In this document: piece by piece, positions 1-12,365 of the stretch | Numbering within the stretch: position 1 is the stretch's first letter | Layout: each line of letters starts with the position of its first letter | Assembly: GCF_963678635.1 (NCBI RefSeq) | Contig: NC_087065.1 | Location: 27,425,254-27,489,253 of the forward strand | DNA length: 64,000 bases | Direction: 5' to 3' | Source of the DNA: Symsagittifera roscoffensis | Lineage: Eukaryota; Xenacoelomorpha; Acoela; Convolutidae | Translations under genes and position numbers: made by a program | The notes under the pieces: model-generated | What the model saw: only the letters and a program-made list of their open reading frames with translations | Told to the model about the DNA's origin: nothing | Database searches by the model: none

Positions 1-620
1 TGGGGCTTCGTTTTTTTATATTATTTTTTTTCTTGATGTACTTTGATGACCAATCATCGAGATGGCTTTTTGTCGTCCCTAGAACTGGTTTTTTTTACCT
101 TCATATTCTGAAGGTATGTAAAACAAGATTTCTACACATTCGCACAGTTTAAAGCTTTATTCTCGAGTTATTATACCATTCCGTCAGCTTTTTCTTATTT
201 ATTACGTATTTTGAAATTGCGCTGCCTGTGTAAAAAAAATATTGATCTAGTTTGGTTACCTTACAAGTCTCACGTTAGACTATAGGGCTATAATTGAGGT
301 CTTCCGGTAGTTTGAGAATTGTTTTCGCCTTGTTTTTGTTGCATACAAAAGGCAATTAAGACAATTTGAATTTGGCATTTATAGGGTAAATGATCTTGGG
401 TCTATGAGACATTGGAAAGCATTCATTGAAAACACCGTCCTGCTTAAAAAAATAGTTAAAGATTGCTCTATGTCTGCAGTTTGCGGTCATCTTTTTTGAG
501 TTAGTCTCTTTTGGTTGTAATAATGTGGGGAAATGTTTCAGTAAATCAAAAGCACAACTTCGAATTGCCTGCGCCAAATTTTTGGCTGTGGTGAGGAATT
601 CTTGAGTGAAAGGGAGGAAT
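1..620 (-). pseudogene. LINE-family fragment, conserved frame X (partial)
   Basis: This is a piece of the AT-rich non-LTR family that fills the left third of the window. On the minus strand 577-356 encodes a frame with the residues SHRPKIIYP. The same frame recurs at 10837-11055, 14048-14272, 19615-19827 and 43739-43951, so it is a real but decayed coding frame. In longer copies it lies upstream of the endonuclease-like part, so a LINE ORF1 is a fair guess; I see no diagnostic domain. Bases 31-350 match the module at 11868-12200 and 13690-14010. Confidence 0.5.
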
Positions 621-1310
621 GATTTTGTTCAGTTGGAATGGTTTTGTTTCTTCCATCAATTTGTTTGCTGAGAGCGCATTTCAGAATTTTGAGCCAGTAT
701 CAATCAGCACTTAATAACAACGTCAACAAGAATCTACACCCGGATATACTTGAAACATAAATGTTTTTTTTTCTTTCAAACTGCACAAATCAGAAGACGA
801 AACCTCATATACCTTTAAGTGCCTTTTTTGAATGCTTTTTTTGAAAATGGTAAATTAGGCAAAAAGTACCAAAATCTAGATGTACAACACATTTATCATG
901 CTTTTGAAAACAACTCGTCGAGTTGGTATCCTAATTTTGCCACAAGAAACTGGTTGTAAAACGTTGAGATCTCGTCTAGAATGTCTATGTTTTTTTCCTG
1001 TAATTTTTGTGTTCGCCCAGACGCTGAGCATCCTATTTTGCGAATTGTTTCTAGTTCTGTCTTTGTCATGTGCTCGAAATCTACTTTTCAGTACCGAATA
1101 CAGAGTATCCTGGCACACAAGAAAATTTAATGTATATTTTAGCTTCGTTTTTTTGTTTGACTTACTTTACTTTACCGGATACCGGGTATGCTGGTTTCGT
1201 GCTGAAATCTAACATATCCCTGGCAGTTGATAACAGAAGGAGCAGTTCTTATTTCGTATCGTCCATATTTTCCATGGCACAAAAGTTTGAAAATTGATTT
1301 TCATTGACAG
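621..1310 (-). repeat. LINE non-coding module with near-palindromic motifs
   Basis: No supported gene. The stretch matches 16150-16890 base by base over long runs, which marks it as a module of the same repeat family. It lies between the post-RT region (higher coordinates) and frame X (lower coordinates), so it is probably an untranslated or inter-copy region. It holds two copies of a near-palindrome (near 1089-1113 and 1173-1196) of the form GGATACCGGGTATCC. Confidence 0.5.
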
Positions 1311-2206
1311 TGATGATTTCGAGAGCACGGCACGAATGACAGCGCGCCACAAATATTTTTTGAGAGCGCGCCACGAATGTTTTTTGAAGTAAAAACTCCT
1401 CGCTAATTTTGAATCTGTAATATATTTCTGAAGGTTCGAGCGACGTAGAATTAAAGTTTAGGTGTTCGTTTTATTGGTATTCTAAACCAAAAAAGAAAAC
1501 TTCAGGCGCATTCTCAATAATTTAAAACCACCGTTTTTCTCGATTTGTTTAGAACTTTTTTTGTTGCCACACACCAAGCTTTGAGCAATTATTTTTAATG
1601 ACCAGTGATAGCGCTTTGCAGCAAAATGCAAGCAGGAACTTGGGACTCGACAGTTTTGTAGCAGAAGTTATATGCATCTCGCACTTTTGTATGGGGTGTT
1701 ATAATGAAACGGCTGGTTGTAACGATGGAAGTTGATGCATAATCACTAGAAATTTTTCCATCTGAGATTTTCGTAATTCTGAACAAGTTTTGATTTGACA
1801 TATCGGAAGCAAAAAAATAAAAACTTGAAAAACTGAAATATTAGAGCTGTAGGTATGCTAAGTCTACTCCACCATCTTAATTAGGCTGATACTGAACTTT
1901 TTTTGTTATATCGAGTCTGTTTGATTTTTTCAACTTTAATCAATTTTGGCAATAATTATGTTTTCCAAGTTAACAGTAGAATTACTTGGTTCTCAAAGAT
2001 TTGCTGAGTGCTTTTACACTTGGATGCTTTGAATTCGAGAAATCAGCATTATTTCAAGAGTTTTGAATTTTTGGGAAGTATAAAATATTAATCATCTCTT
2101 GAGACTGTTTGCAACAAATTTCGATTAAGCAAACCAATCTGTCAACACCTCGGGTGTTGATAAGGCAAGTTATGTTGTCTGCATTATAAGTTTGTGTGGG
2201 TCGCAA
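1190..2206 (-). repeat. Duplicated LINE block A, first copy
   Basis: This block is nearly identical to 3343-4359 (offset about 2152). It contains the post-RT frame at 1595-1801 and the RT motif C region near 2170. Similarity falls off sharply at about 1190 and 2206, so it is a discrete duplicated block and not a whole-element copy. Confidence 0.75.
1595..1860 (-). pseudogene. LINE post-RT region fragment
   Basis: Minus-strand frame of 68 aa, duplicated exactly at 3747-3953. It matches the region that follows the RT in the better copy at 17202-17648 (shared context: SNQ/SHQ start, then a KISSD-like stretch, then ACI/ACV-LQ near the end). It is a remnant of the C-terminal part of a LINE polyprotein. 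Too short and decayed to be functional. Confidence 0.5.
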
Positions 2207-2275
2207 TAATGTGAAACAATAACAAGTAAGTTTTTTCTGATCGAGGCATTTTTTGTTCTCTTGAAAACACTTCAA
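2054..2275 (-). pseudogene. LINE RT motif C remnant
   Basis: The minus-strand frame contains YNADNITCL. The better copy at 17959-17970 reads YADDITCL, so this is the RT active-site box with its second aspartate changed to Asn and the tyrosine shifted. The piece belongs to the palm of a non-LTR reverse transcriptase and cannot be active. Confidence 0.6.
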
Positions 2276-2752
2276 AAGATCACGAAAGTTATGCTGAATA
2301 ATTTCCTAACTACTTGACGACTCATTTTCAAAAAAGTAGTTTGAAGCTCTGTACGTTGATCTGTACCTTTAATTTTCTGTTTTTTTAATAGTATCATAGT
2401 AACCAATGTTACAGTCATGAGTTTTCTTATCACATATTCCACTCAAAACCTTTACAATTTTCCATATATGAAACTGATAATTACAAAAAGGAGATGATTA
2501 TTGTTGAGTTTCATTCACAGAACTTTTAGATGATAGGGTGCCAACGTTCATCCCTGCGACATTTTGGCTACTATGACACACCTTGACATTTGTTGTTTCG
2601 TCATCGCTTTTCTTGTCAAGGGCATTAAGGGCGATTACTTTTTTTGGAGACTGAATATTGGTTTGTTGATTTCCTATGTTTCATCAATTATCGTGATGAT
2701 CTTTTTGTTGGCGTCCAGAGATCTTGCATTTCTGGTATTTCTGTTTTGAAAG
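2207..2752 (-). repeat. LINE-derived filler between duplicated blocks
   Basis: This separates block A from block C and is absent between the second copies. Bases from about 2400 resemble the 10380-10640 and 13430-13700 modules (the phrase for 'gttacagtcatgag' and the following stretch). The plus-strand hydrophobic frame at 2564-2749 lies antisense to the family and is not supported as a gene. Confidence 0.4.
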
Positions 2753-3340
2753 AGATTTCTACACCTTCCTCCAGTTTAAAGCCAGCCTTTCTCGGTTTAT
2801 AAGACGAGTCCGTAAGATTTTTCTTGTGTTCTTCATTTTGTATTTTAACTTCTGAAAATGCTGTGTCTGTTTAAACATACTGACCCGATTCAGTTAGTCT
2901 ACAGGTATTGCATTGGATTTTAGAAATCAGAAGGCAAAAACCCCCACTTACCTCGAAGTGCTTTTTTATGAAATTTTTTTTTGAAAATGGTAATTTAAGA
3001 TTACTTAGCCCGAAAATCAAAATCGATATTTTCATCAAATATATCATATTTATGGGATAAAAATCGTCGAGATAGCATCCTAATTAATGACACAAAAAAC
3101 TGGCTGGAAACGTTAAGATCTCATTTAAATAGTCTCTGAAACTTTCCTGTACATTTTTTTGTTCGCTCAGATACTGAGCATCTTAATTTGCAAATTGTTT
3201 CTTTTTCTGTCTTTGTCTTGTGCTTGAACTACACTTTTTAGTACTAAATACAGAGTATCCTAGTAGACATTAAACAATTTTGTTGTACATTTTAGCTTCA
3301 TTTTTAGCTTGATTTACATTAATTTACCGGATACCGGGTA
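2753..3340 (-). repeat. Duplicated LINE block C, first copy
   Basis: Nearly identical to 4370-4970. It contains the end of the M2-like module and a degraded pair of the near-palindromic motif near 3240 and 3330. No reading frame worth reporting. Confidence 0.65.
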
Positions 3341-3342
3341 TC

Positions 3343-4359
3343 CTGGTTTTGTGCTGAAATCTAACATATCCCTGGCAGTTGATAACAGAAGGAGCAGTTC
3401 TTATTTCGTATCGTCCATATTTTCCATGGCACAACAGTTTGAAAATTGAATTTCATTGACAGTGATTATTTTGAGAGCGCGCCACGAATGACAGCGCGCC
3501 ACGAATGTTTTTTGAGAGCGCGCCACAAATGTTTTTTGATGTAAGAACTCCTCGCTAATTTTGAATCTGTAATATATTTCTGAAGGTTCGAGCGACGTAG
3601 AACTAAAGTTTAGGTGTTCGTTTTATTGGTATTCTAAACCAAAAAAGAAAAATTCAGGCGCATTCTCAATAATTTAAAACCACCGTTTTTCTCGATTTGC
3701 TCAGAACTTTTTTTGTTGCCACACACCAAGCTTTGAGCAATTATTTTTAATGACCAGTGATAGCGCTTTGCAGCAAAATGCAAGCAGGAACTTGGGACTC
3801 GACAGTTTTGTAGCAGAAGTTATATGCATCTCGCACTTTTGTATGCGGTGTTATAATGAAACGGCTGGTTGTAACGATGGAAGTTGATGCATAATCACTA
3901 GAAATTTTTCCATCTGAGATTTTCGTAATTCTGAACAAGTTTTGATTTGACATATCGGAAGCAAAAAAATAAAAACTTTAAAAACTGAAATATTAGAGCT
4001 GTAGGTATGCTAAGTCTACTCCACCATCTTAATTAGGCTGATACTGAACTTTTTTCGTTATATCGAGTCTGTTTGATTTTTTCAACTTTAATCAATTATG
4101 GCAATAATTATGTTTTCCAAGTTAACAGTAGAATGACTTGGTTCTCAAAGATTTGCTGAGTGCTTTTACACTTGGATGCTTTGAATTCGAGAAATCAGCA
4201 TTATTTCAATAGTTTTGAATTTTTGGGAAGTATAAAATATTAATAATCTCTTGAGACTGTTTGCAACAAATTTCGATTAAGCAAACCAATCTGTCAACAC
4301 CTCGGGTGTTGATAAGGCAAGTTATGTTGTCTGCATTATAAGTTTGTGTGGGTCGCAAG
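3343..4359 (-). repeat. Duplicated LINE block A, second copy
   Basis: Near-identical copy of 1190-2206, including the post-RT frame at 3747-3953 and the decayed RT motif C near 4320. After 4359 the sequence jumps to block C, whereas the first copy runs on into 2207, so the two copies have different neighbours on this side. Confidence 0.75.
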
Positions 4360-4369
4360 AGCGTGAATT

Positions 4370-4970
4370 GAGATTTCTACACCTTCCTCCAGTTTAAAGC
4401 CAGCCTTTCTCGGTTTATAAGACGAGTCCATAAGATTTTTCTTGTGTTCTTCATTTTGTATTTTAACTTCTGAAAATGCTGTGTCTGTTTAAACATACTG
4501 ACCCAATTCAGTTAGTCTACAGGTATTGCATTGGATTTTAGAAATCAGAAGGCAAAAACCCCCACTTACCTCGAAGTGCTTTTTTACGAAATCTTTTTTT
4601 TGAAAATGGTCTTTTAAGATTACTTAGCCCGAAAATCAAAATCGATATTTTCATCAAATATATCATATTTATGGGATAAAACTCGTCGAGATAGCATCCT
4701 AATTAATGACACAAGAAACTGGCTGTAAACGTTAAGATCTCATTTAAATAGTCTCTGAAATTTTCCTGTACATTTTTTGTTCGCTCAGATACTGAGCATC
4801 TTAATTTGCAAATTGTTTCTTTTTCTGTCTTTGTCTTGTGCTTGAACTACACTTTTTAGTACTAAATACAGAGTATCCTAGTAGACATTAAAAAAACAAT
4901 TTTGTTGTACATTTTAGCTTCATTTTTTAGCTTGATTTACATTACTTTATCGGATACCGGGTATCCTCGT
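4370..4970 (-). repeat. Duplicated LINE block C, second copy
   Basis: Near-identical to 2753-3340. It ends in the near-palindromic motif near 4951-4972, after which the sequence enters the 2182-bp tandem duplication. Confidence 0.65.
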
Positions 4971-5057
4971 TTCTTGCTGAATTCTACTATATCTTTGGCA
5001 GTTGGTATCAGAAGGAGCACCTTTTTTTCCGTATCTTCCATATTTCCCATAACATCA

Positions 5058-7239
5058 AAGTTTGAAAAATGATTTTTTGTGACGTTGCTGATTTTGCGTA
5101 TGCTTCATAAGTAACCGCAACAACATACTTAAAATTAGCAATTTTGTTCATGCAAAATTGACACGGCAAATTTTATTCTTTAAGATGGTTTTCAAAGGTT
5201 TTAGCGAGGGACAACTAAAAACGTTTCGCATTCTAAATTACCAAAAAATCATACAGGCGCATTCCCAAGAAAAAGCTACCATTTTTCTAGATGTTCAAAA
5301 ACAGGGTACGCAACCTTGTAAAGAAAGCTTTTTCCCACACCTCAAACATTTATTTTTTCCGAAGTTTGCAGTAATTTACTCAAATCCTCTCTGAACAGAG
5401 ATAATGGCATGCAGCAAAATGCAAGTGGTAAATTGGAATTCGATAAAAAAAAACTTTGTAAGCAGAGACAAGCAAAGTTTTTCCCGAAAATGTCTGCGGT
5501 TTTATAAAGAAACGGCTCTTTGTATTAATTGAAACTAATGCAATTCCACAAGATTTTTTTTTCATTTGAGATTTGAGTATTTCTCAACAAGTTTTTGGTT
5601 TCATTTGGTGGAAATTCTGTTGATATAAACCTTTTTGATCTGACTTATCGGAAGCAAAGACATAGATATTTTAGAACTAAAAAGTTTGAGCTGTAAGAAT
5701 GGTAAGCTTACCCGACCAACTAAATTAGGTTGATTTAGAATTTTTCCTTATATCGAATCTTTTTCATTTTTTGAATTTTGCTTTTCTAAATCTTGGCAGT
5801 TACCTATGGTTTCTAAGTTTGACGAATCATATCAAAAAATTTAGAAAACAGACTGAAAATGAAATGACTTGGCTCTCAAAGACTTACTGAGTATTGTTAA
5901 ACATCGATGTTTTTGAAGTCGAGAACTCAACATTAGCTCATTATTTTTGATTTTTGGGAGGGATAAAACAAAACACCACGTAATTTTGAGGTTGATAAGT
6001 CATAAGGTAATAAGTCAGCTGATAAATATGGGGTTTTAAGTCAGTTATAGAAAGCACATTTTTATAATAATCATCATTTGAGTTTGTTTGCAAAATTTTT
6101 CATTTAGACAAGAATCTCTGTCAACAACTCGGGTTTTGATTAGGCAAGTTATGCCATCTCCATTGGAAGTTGGTTTAGGACCCGAAACCTTCAATTTATT
6201 CTATAGATTCAATTGCTTGGAGAAAGAAGAAAGAATCGATAAAAAGTAAAAAACAAAATGCGGAATGAGAGCAGCTTCGCCGCACACTGCGATGAATTTT
6301 GAAGCTGGCTGATACAAAAACCTTCATATCAGTTACTGCTTTTGAGTCTTAATACAAAGTTTCAATATTTCTAACCAATCATGATAAAATCTTTTAAAAA
6401 GTTTGATGATAATCGATCTGTCAACTCTGTCAAAAACCTTATAAGAGTCTGTTTTTAGTGCTCATGAACCTCGGTTAGCCAATCGTTCTAAAGTAACAAA
6501 TCTTTTCAACTTTCTTGTTGCAGTTTGGGTTTGTCTTTCAAAAGTAAACGCATTATGATTAATTTTTAACCTTTGGCAAAGGTTTTTAAAAATTCTGTTA
6601 TAGATTACAAAGACAAAAGCTTTTGCGTCGGTTTTCACGATACTAATGGGAAAAAATCTTGTAGCATGGCTTTTTCCAATCTCGGGAAAAAATTGAATAA
6701 TGCCAAATCAGACATTTTTGGGAGTTTCTGTCCAGAACAAAATGACTGAAAACCTTAACTAAAATTGAGACAAATTCATCAGTGAAAGCTTGCATAGCCG
6801 ATTTGCAAAAACGAACGTTCCAGGCGAACTTTTCACGTTTACTTTCTTCATAACCAAATATATTTCCTTTTTTGAGATGTAATAATCATTCACAATATTT
6901 TCTAGTTTATTGTTTGGTAAATGTTTTTCGGTATTTTTTCGATGTCTGTTACTCAACTACTTGGAAAAATGATTGGAAATTACGTACGAAATTGATTGAG
7001 AATATCCTCATACGTGTAATAAACCTTCTGATCCATTTTAATTTGCTTGGTTTAGTTGATTGTGTTCTTTGAGTTCTGTTGACTACAAAACTTGTGCACA
7101 CTCTCAAAAGTATAGCTGAGATTTTAAGATTTTGATTTCAAAAATTATTTTTTTTAATCCTTTGAGGCCTTACAAATATTTTTCCAGCACCAGATTAAAT
7201 TTTTAAATCGAACTCGGAGTCAATTTTTTTTTGTTTGAA
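5058..7239 (-). repeat. 2182-bp tandem duplication, unit 1 (LINE RT to post-RT)
   Basis: The unit is repeated immediately at 7240-9421 with only scattered substitutions. On the minus strand it runs from a pre-RT frame (6956-6759, residues KSSPGTF, the lead-in seen at the start of LINE RT domains) through the RT palm remnant near 6420-6500, a decayed motif C near 6145, and the post-RT region at 5565-5380. All frames are broken. Confidence 0.8.
6759..6956 (-). pseudogene. LINE RT N-terminal fragment (unit 1)
   Basis: 65-aa minus-strand frame with KKEIYLVMKKVNVKSSPGTF. This resembles the segment before RT motif A in non-LTR elements, in which a helix is followed by K-S-(S/P)-G-x-D. The Asp of that motif is replaced by Thr here. 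The second copy is at 8942-9139. Confidence 0.55.
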
Positions 7240-9421
7240 AGTTTGAAAAATGATTTTTTGTGACGTTGCTGATTTTGCGTATGCTTCATAAGTAACCGCA
7301 ACAACATACTTAAAATTAGCAATTTTTGTTCATGCAAAATTGACACGGCAAATTTTATTCTTTAAGATGGTTTTCAAAGGTTTTAGCGAGGGACAACTAA
7401 AAACGTTTCGCATTCTAAATTACCAAAAAATCATACAGGCGCATTCCCAAGAAAAAGCTACCACTTTTCTAGATGTTCAAAAACAGGGTACACAACCTTG
7501 TAAAGAAAGCTTTTTCCCACACCTCAAACATTTATTTTTTCCGAAGTTTGCAGTAATTTACTCAAATCCTCTCTGAACAGAGATAATGGCATGCAGCAAA
7601 ATGCAAGTGGGAAATTGGAATTCGATAAAAAAAAAACTTTGTAAGCAGAGACAAGCAAAGTTTTTCCCGAAAATGTCTGCGGTTTTATAAAGAAACGGCT
7701 GTTTGTATTAATTGAAACTAGTGCAATTCCACAAGATTTTTTTTTCATTTGAGATTTGAGTATTTCTCAACAAGTTTTTGGTTTCATTTGGTGGAAATTC
7801 TGTTGATATAAACCTTTTTGATCTGACTTATCGGAAGCAAAGACATAGATATTTTAGAACTAAAAAGTTTGAGCTGTAAGAATGGTAAGCTTACCCGACC
7901 AACTAAATTAGGTTGATTTAGAATTTTTCCTTATATCGAATCTTTTTCATTTTTTGAATTTTGCTTTTCTAAATCTTGGCAGTTACCTATGGTTTCTAAG
8001 TTTGACGAATCATATCAAAAAATTTAGAAAACAGACTGAAAATGAAATGACTTGGCTCTCAAAGACTTACTGAGTATTGTTAAACATCGATGTTTTTGAA
8101 GTCGAGAACTCAACATTAGCTCATTATTTTTGATTTTTGGGAGGGATAAAACAAAACACCACGTAATTTTGAGGTTGATAAGTCATAAGGTAATAAGTCA
8201 GGTGATAAATATGGGGTTTTAAGTCAGTTATAGAAAGCACATTTTTATAATAATCATCATTTGAGTTTGTTTGCAAATTTTTTCATTTAGACAAGAAACT
8301 CTGTCAACAACTCGGGTTTTGATTAGGCAAGTTATGCCATCTCCATTGGAAGTTGGTTTAGGACCCGAAACCTTCAATTTATTCTATAGATTCAATTGCT
8401 TGGAGAAAGAAGAAAGAATCGATAAAAAGTAAAAAACAAAATGCGGAATGAGAGCAGCTTCGCCGCACACTGCGATGAATTTTGAAGCTGGCTGATACAA
8501 AAACCTTCATATCAGTTACTGCTTTTGAGTCTTAATACAAAGTTTCAATAACTCTAACCAATCATGATAAAATCTTTTAAAAAGTTTGATGATAATCGAT
8601 CTGTCAACTCTGTCAAAAACCTTATAAGAGTCTGTTTTTAGTGCTCATGAACCTCGGTTAGCCAACCGTTCTAAAGTAACAAATCTTTTCAACTTTCTTG
8701 TTGCAGTTTGGGTTTGTCTTTCAAAAGTAAACGCATTATGATTAATTTTTAACCTTTGGCAAAGGTTTTTAAAAATTCTGTTATAGATTACAAAGACAAA
8801 AGCTTTTGCGTCGGTTTTCACGAGACTAATGGGAAAAAATCTTGTAGCATGGCTTTTTCCAATCTCGGGAAAAAATTGAATAATGCCAAATCAGACATTT
8901 TTGGGAGTTTCTGTCCAGAACAAAATGACTGAAAACCTTAACTAAAATTGAGACAAATTCATCAGTGAAAGCTTGCATAGCCGATTTGCAAAAACGAACG
9001 TTCCAGGCGAACTTTTCACGTTTACTTTCTTCATAACTAAATATATTTCCTTTTTTGAGATGTAATAATCATTCACATTATTTTCTAGTTTATTGTTTGG
9101 TAATTTTTTTTCGGTATTTTTTCGATGTCTGTTACTCAACTACTTGGAAAAATGATTGGAAATTACGTACGAAATTGATTGAGAATATCCTCATACATGT
9201 AATAAACCTTCTGATCCATTTTAATTTGCTTGGTTTAGTTGATTGTGTTCTTTGAGTTCTGTTGACTACAAAACTTGTGCACACTCTCAAAAATATAGCT
9301 GAGATTTTAAGATTTTGATTTCAAAAATTATTTTTTTTAATCCTTTGAGGCCTTACAATTATTTTTCCAGCACCAGATTAAATTTTTAAATCGAACTCGG
9401 AGTCAATTTTTTTTTCGTTGA
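7240..9421 (-). repeat. 2182-bp tandem duplication, unit 2 (LINE RT to post-RT)
   Basis: Head-to-tail copy of 5058-7239; the pre-RT frame is at 8942-9139 and the post-RT frame at 7524-7748. The near-identity implies a recent event or an assembly duplication. The RT motif C position near 8328 is decayed as in unit 1. Confidence 0.8.
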
Positions 9422-10200
9422 TAATGCAATTTTAGAATTTTTTTTGTTAACTCAATTTTTTGAGTTTTTTCTGATCAAAAGGTTTTTTGTTCTCTTCAAT
9501 AAATTTTAGAAGATCACGAAAATGCGCTGAAGTTTTTGCTTACTGATTGATGATACATTTTCAAAATGAAATTTATGTACAATTGAAATTGCCGTTGTTT
9601 GCGAATTTTCCGTCATTTATTTTCCAGTAACTAGGGCCGCGCCGATACACTTTTGATGGCTTAACAAAAATGTATAGAAGCAAATGATCAGAGATTAAAT
9701 ATTTGAGTGCTTTGCAAGATTCATACTCTATTTTGAAGTTCATAAAAACTTAATCTAATTTGCAAAAGCTTTACGCTTGTGTGTTTGTGACATTTCGTAT
9801 GATCACATGAATCGTTCTCGAGTGCGAAATCAACAAAGAAACTCAATCAAGAACTTATTCATTGGTATGGGTAATTCGATTGATCCGTGTATCACTTGGC
9901 TTAAATATTGAAGAACTAGTAAAATTATTATACCGGAAAGCCTTAAAATCATCCATCATGTAAATTTTGGTTTGGTTGGGTAAAATTATGGTGCCTTCTT
10001 TCAAAGAATTTAAAATTGAACAAAAAAAATTGACGTTAGCATACTTTTTGATCGAGTTTGACAAAATTCAACATTTGAAAATTTGTACTTGAAACAGTTT
10101 GTTTGGCAGGATTCAAGTCTGATGACTATAACGTTAAAAATAAAAAAAAACCAAGTCTTCTACAAAAAATATTACACTTCCTTATGACCCTTTTTCCCTT
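9422..10200 (-). pseudogene. LINE endonuclease-like fragment, copy 1
   Basis: Minus-strand frame 10064-9855 shows YANVNF, then MMDDFKAF and a following N. This fits the APE-type endonuclease pattern of a V-Y-A/N strand followed by a G-D-F-N-A strand, with the Gly of GDF replaced by Asp and the Asn by Lys. The same piece recurs at 11673-11867, 12920-13108 and 20465-20740. Inactive. Confidence 0.5.
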
Positions 10201-11130
10201 ATAAAAATGAAACTTCACGCTTTTTTGGCCAGAATTTTCCGTCAGCAGACAATTTACGTTTGTTATTTTTGATTTTTAAGTAGTCTTTTTTTTCCATGGC
10301 AGTGTAGGGTTGAAAATGTCAAACCTGATCTTTCAGAACCTTATTTTTTGTTTTTCTTTGCTTGGTATTGCTGCACTGATTGTTTAAAAGTACCATAGTA
10401 ACCGATGTTACAGCCAAGAGTCCGTCCAACACATATTCCAGTCAAAACCCATGGAATTTTCTAGATGTGATATTGACATAGATAAAAAACGAAGATGATT
10501 AATGTTGCGTTTCATCGGTCAAATTTTTAAATGATAAGGAGCCAAATTTCATTCCTTTGACATTTATGATACCACGACGAGATTTTTGTCGCTGGTAATA
10601 TTGTTGCTTTGTTTTTTATTATCATTTTCTTGATTTACTTTGATGAACCACTTATCGAGATGGCCTTTTGGTGTCCATAGATCTGAAATTTTTGACTTTC
10701 ATGTTGTGAAGCTATGTGAAACGAGATTTCTACACATTTGCACAATTTAAATCTATTCTCGGGTATTATACCATTCCGTCAGCTTTTTCTTATTTATTTC
10801 TTATGTATTTCGAAATTGCGCTGCCTGTATAAAAAATTACTGATCCAGTTTGGTTACGTTACAGGTCTCACGTTGGATTATAGGATTATAAGTGACGTCT
10901 TCCGGTAGTTTGAGAATTGATATCGCCTCCTTATTGTTGCATACAAAAGGCAAATAAGACACTTTGAACTTGGTTAATATAGGGTAAATGATCTTGGGTC
11001 TATGAGACTTTAGAACAAATCTCATTGAAAACACAGTTCTGTTAAAAAGAACCATTCCGTCGCTTTTGATGATGGTTAAAGATTGCTCTGTGTATGCAGT
11101 TTGCAGTCATCTGTTTTGAGGTAGATTTTA
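10201..11130 (-). pseudogene. LINE frame X plus M2 module, copy 1
   Basis: Frame 11055-10837 (72 aa) carries KSHRPKIIYP, YLPFVCNN and LPEDVTY. These residues recur in all copies, so the frame is conserved even though each copy is broken. Bases 10630-10836 are the M2 module. It lies directly upstream (minus strand) of the endonuclease-like piece, hence a candidate ORF1; no domain assigned. Confidence 0.5.
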
Positions 11131-11867
11131 AGATTTTGAATTCAAAAAATATTTTTTCAATCCTTCGAGGCCTTACGATTACTTTCCAGCACCAGATGAA
11201 ATTTTTAAATTGAAGTCGGAGTCGATTTTTTTTCGTTGCGAATGCAATTTTAGAAATTTGTTTTGTTAACTCAATTTTTTGAGTTCCTCTGATCAAAACG
11301 TTTTCTTGTTCTCTTCAATAAATTTTAGAAGGTCACGAAAATGCGCTGAAGTTTTTCCTTACTGATTGGTGATTCATTTTTAAAATGAAAGTTATGTACG
11401 ATTGAAATTGCCGTTGTTTGCGAATTTTCCGTCAATTATTTTCCAGTAACTGGGGCCGCGCCGATACACTTTTGATGGCTTAACAAAAATGTGCAGAAGC
11501 AAATGATCAGAGATTGATATTTGAGTGCTTTGCAAGATTCATGATCTATTTTGAAGTTCATAAAAACTTAATCTAATTTGCAAAAATTTTACGCTTGTGT
11601 GTTTGTGGCATTTCGTATAATCACATGAATTGTTCTCGAGTGCGAAATCAACAAAGAAACTCAATCAAGAACTTATTCTTTGGGATGGGTAATTCGATTG
11701 ATCCTGTTATCACTTGGCTTAAATATTGAAGAACTAGTAAAATTGTTATACCGGAAAGCCTTAAAATCACCCATCATGTATATTTTGGTTTGATTGGGTA
11801 AAAATATGGTGCCTTCTTTCATAGAAATTAAAATTGAAGGAAAAAAATGACGTTTTTTTAATATCAT
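11131..11867 (-). pseudogene. LINE endonuclease-like fragment, copy 2
   Basis: Second copy of the 9422-10200 piece, with the frame 11867-11673 (MMGDFKAF retained, so the G-D-F core is present). It is joined at about 11130 to frame X by the same chimeric junction seen near 12365 and 19892. Confidence 0.5.
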
Positions 11868-12365
11868 TTTCTTGATTTACTTTGATGAACCAATTATCGA
11901 AATGGCCTTTTGGTGTCCATAGATCTGGTATTTTTGATATTCATGTTGTGAAGGTATGTGAAACGAGATTTCAACACATTCGCACAATTTAAAGCCATCT
12001 ATTCTCGAGTTATTATACCATTCCGTCAGCTTTTTCTTATTTATTTCTTATGTATTTCGAAATTGCGCTGCCTGTATAAAAAATTACTGATCCAGTTTGG
12101 TTACGTTACAGGTCTCACGTTGGATTATAGGGCTATAAGTGACGTCTTCCGGTAGTTTGAGAATTGTTATCGCCTCCTTATTGTTTCATACAAAAGGCAA
12201 ATAAGACACTTTGACTTTGGTTAATATAGGGTAATTGATCTTGGGTCTATGAGACTTTAGAAGAAATCTCATTGAAAACACAGTTCTGTTAAAAAGAACC
12301 ATTCCGTCGCTTTTGATGATGGTTAATGATTGCTCTGTGTATGCAGTTTGAGGTCATCTGTTTTG
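11868..12365 (-). pseudogene. LINE M2/frame X fragment, copy 2
   Basis: Closely matches 10630-11130 but begins abruptly inside the module. Frame X is shifted or broken in this copy. The plus-strand frame at 11958-12155 is an antisense shadow. Confidence 0.5.
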
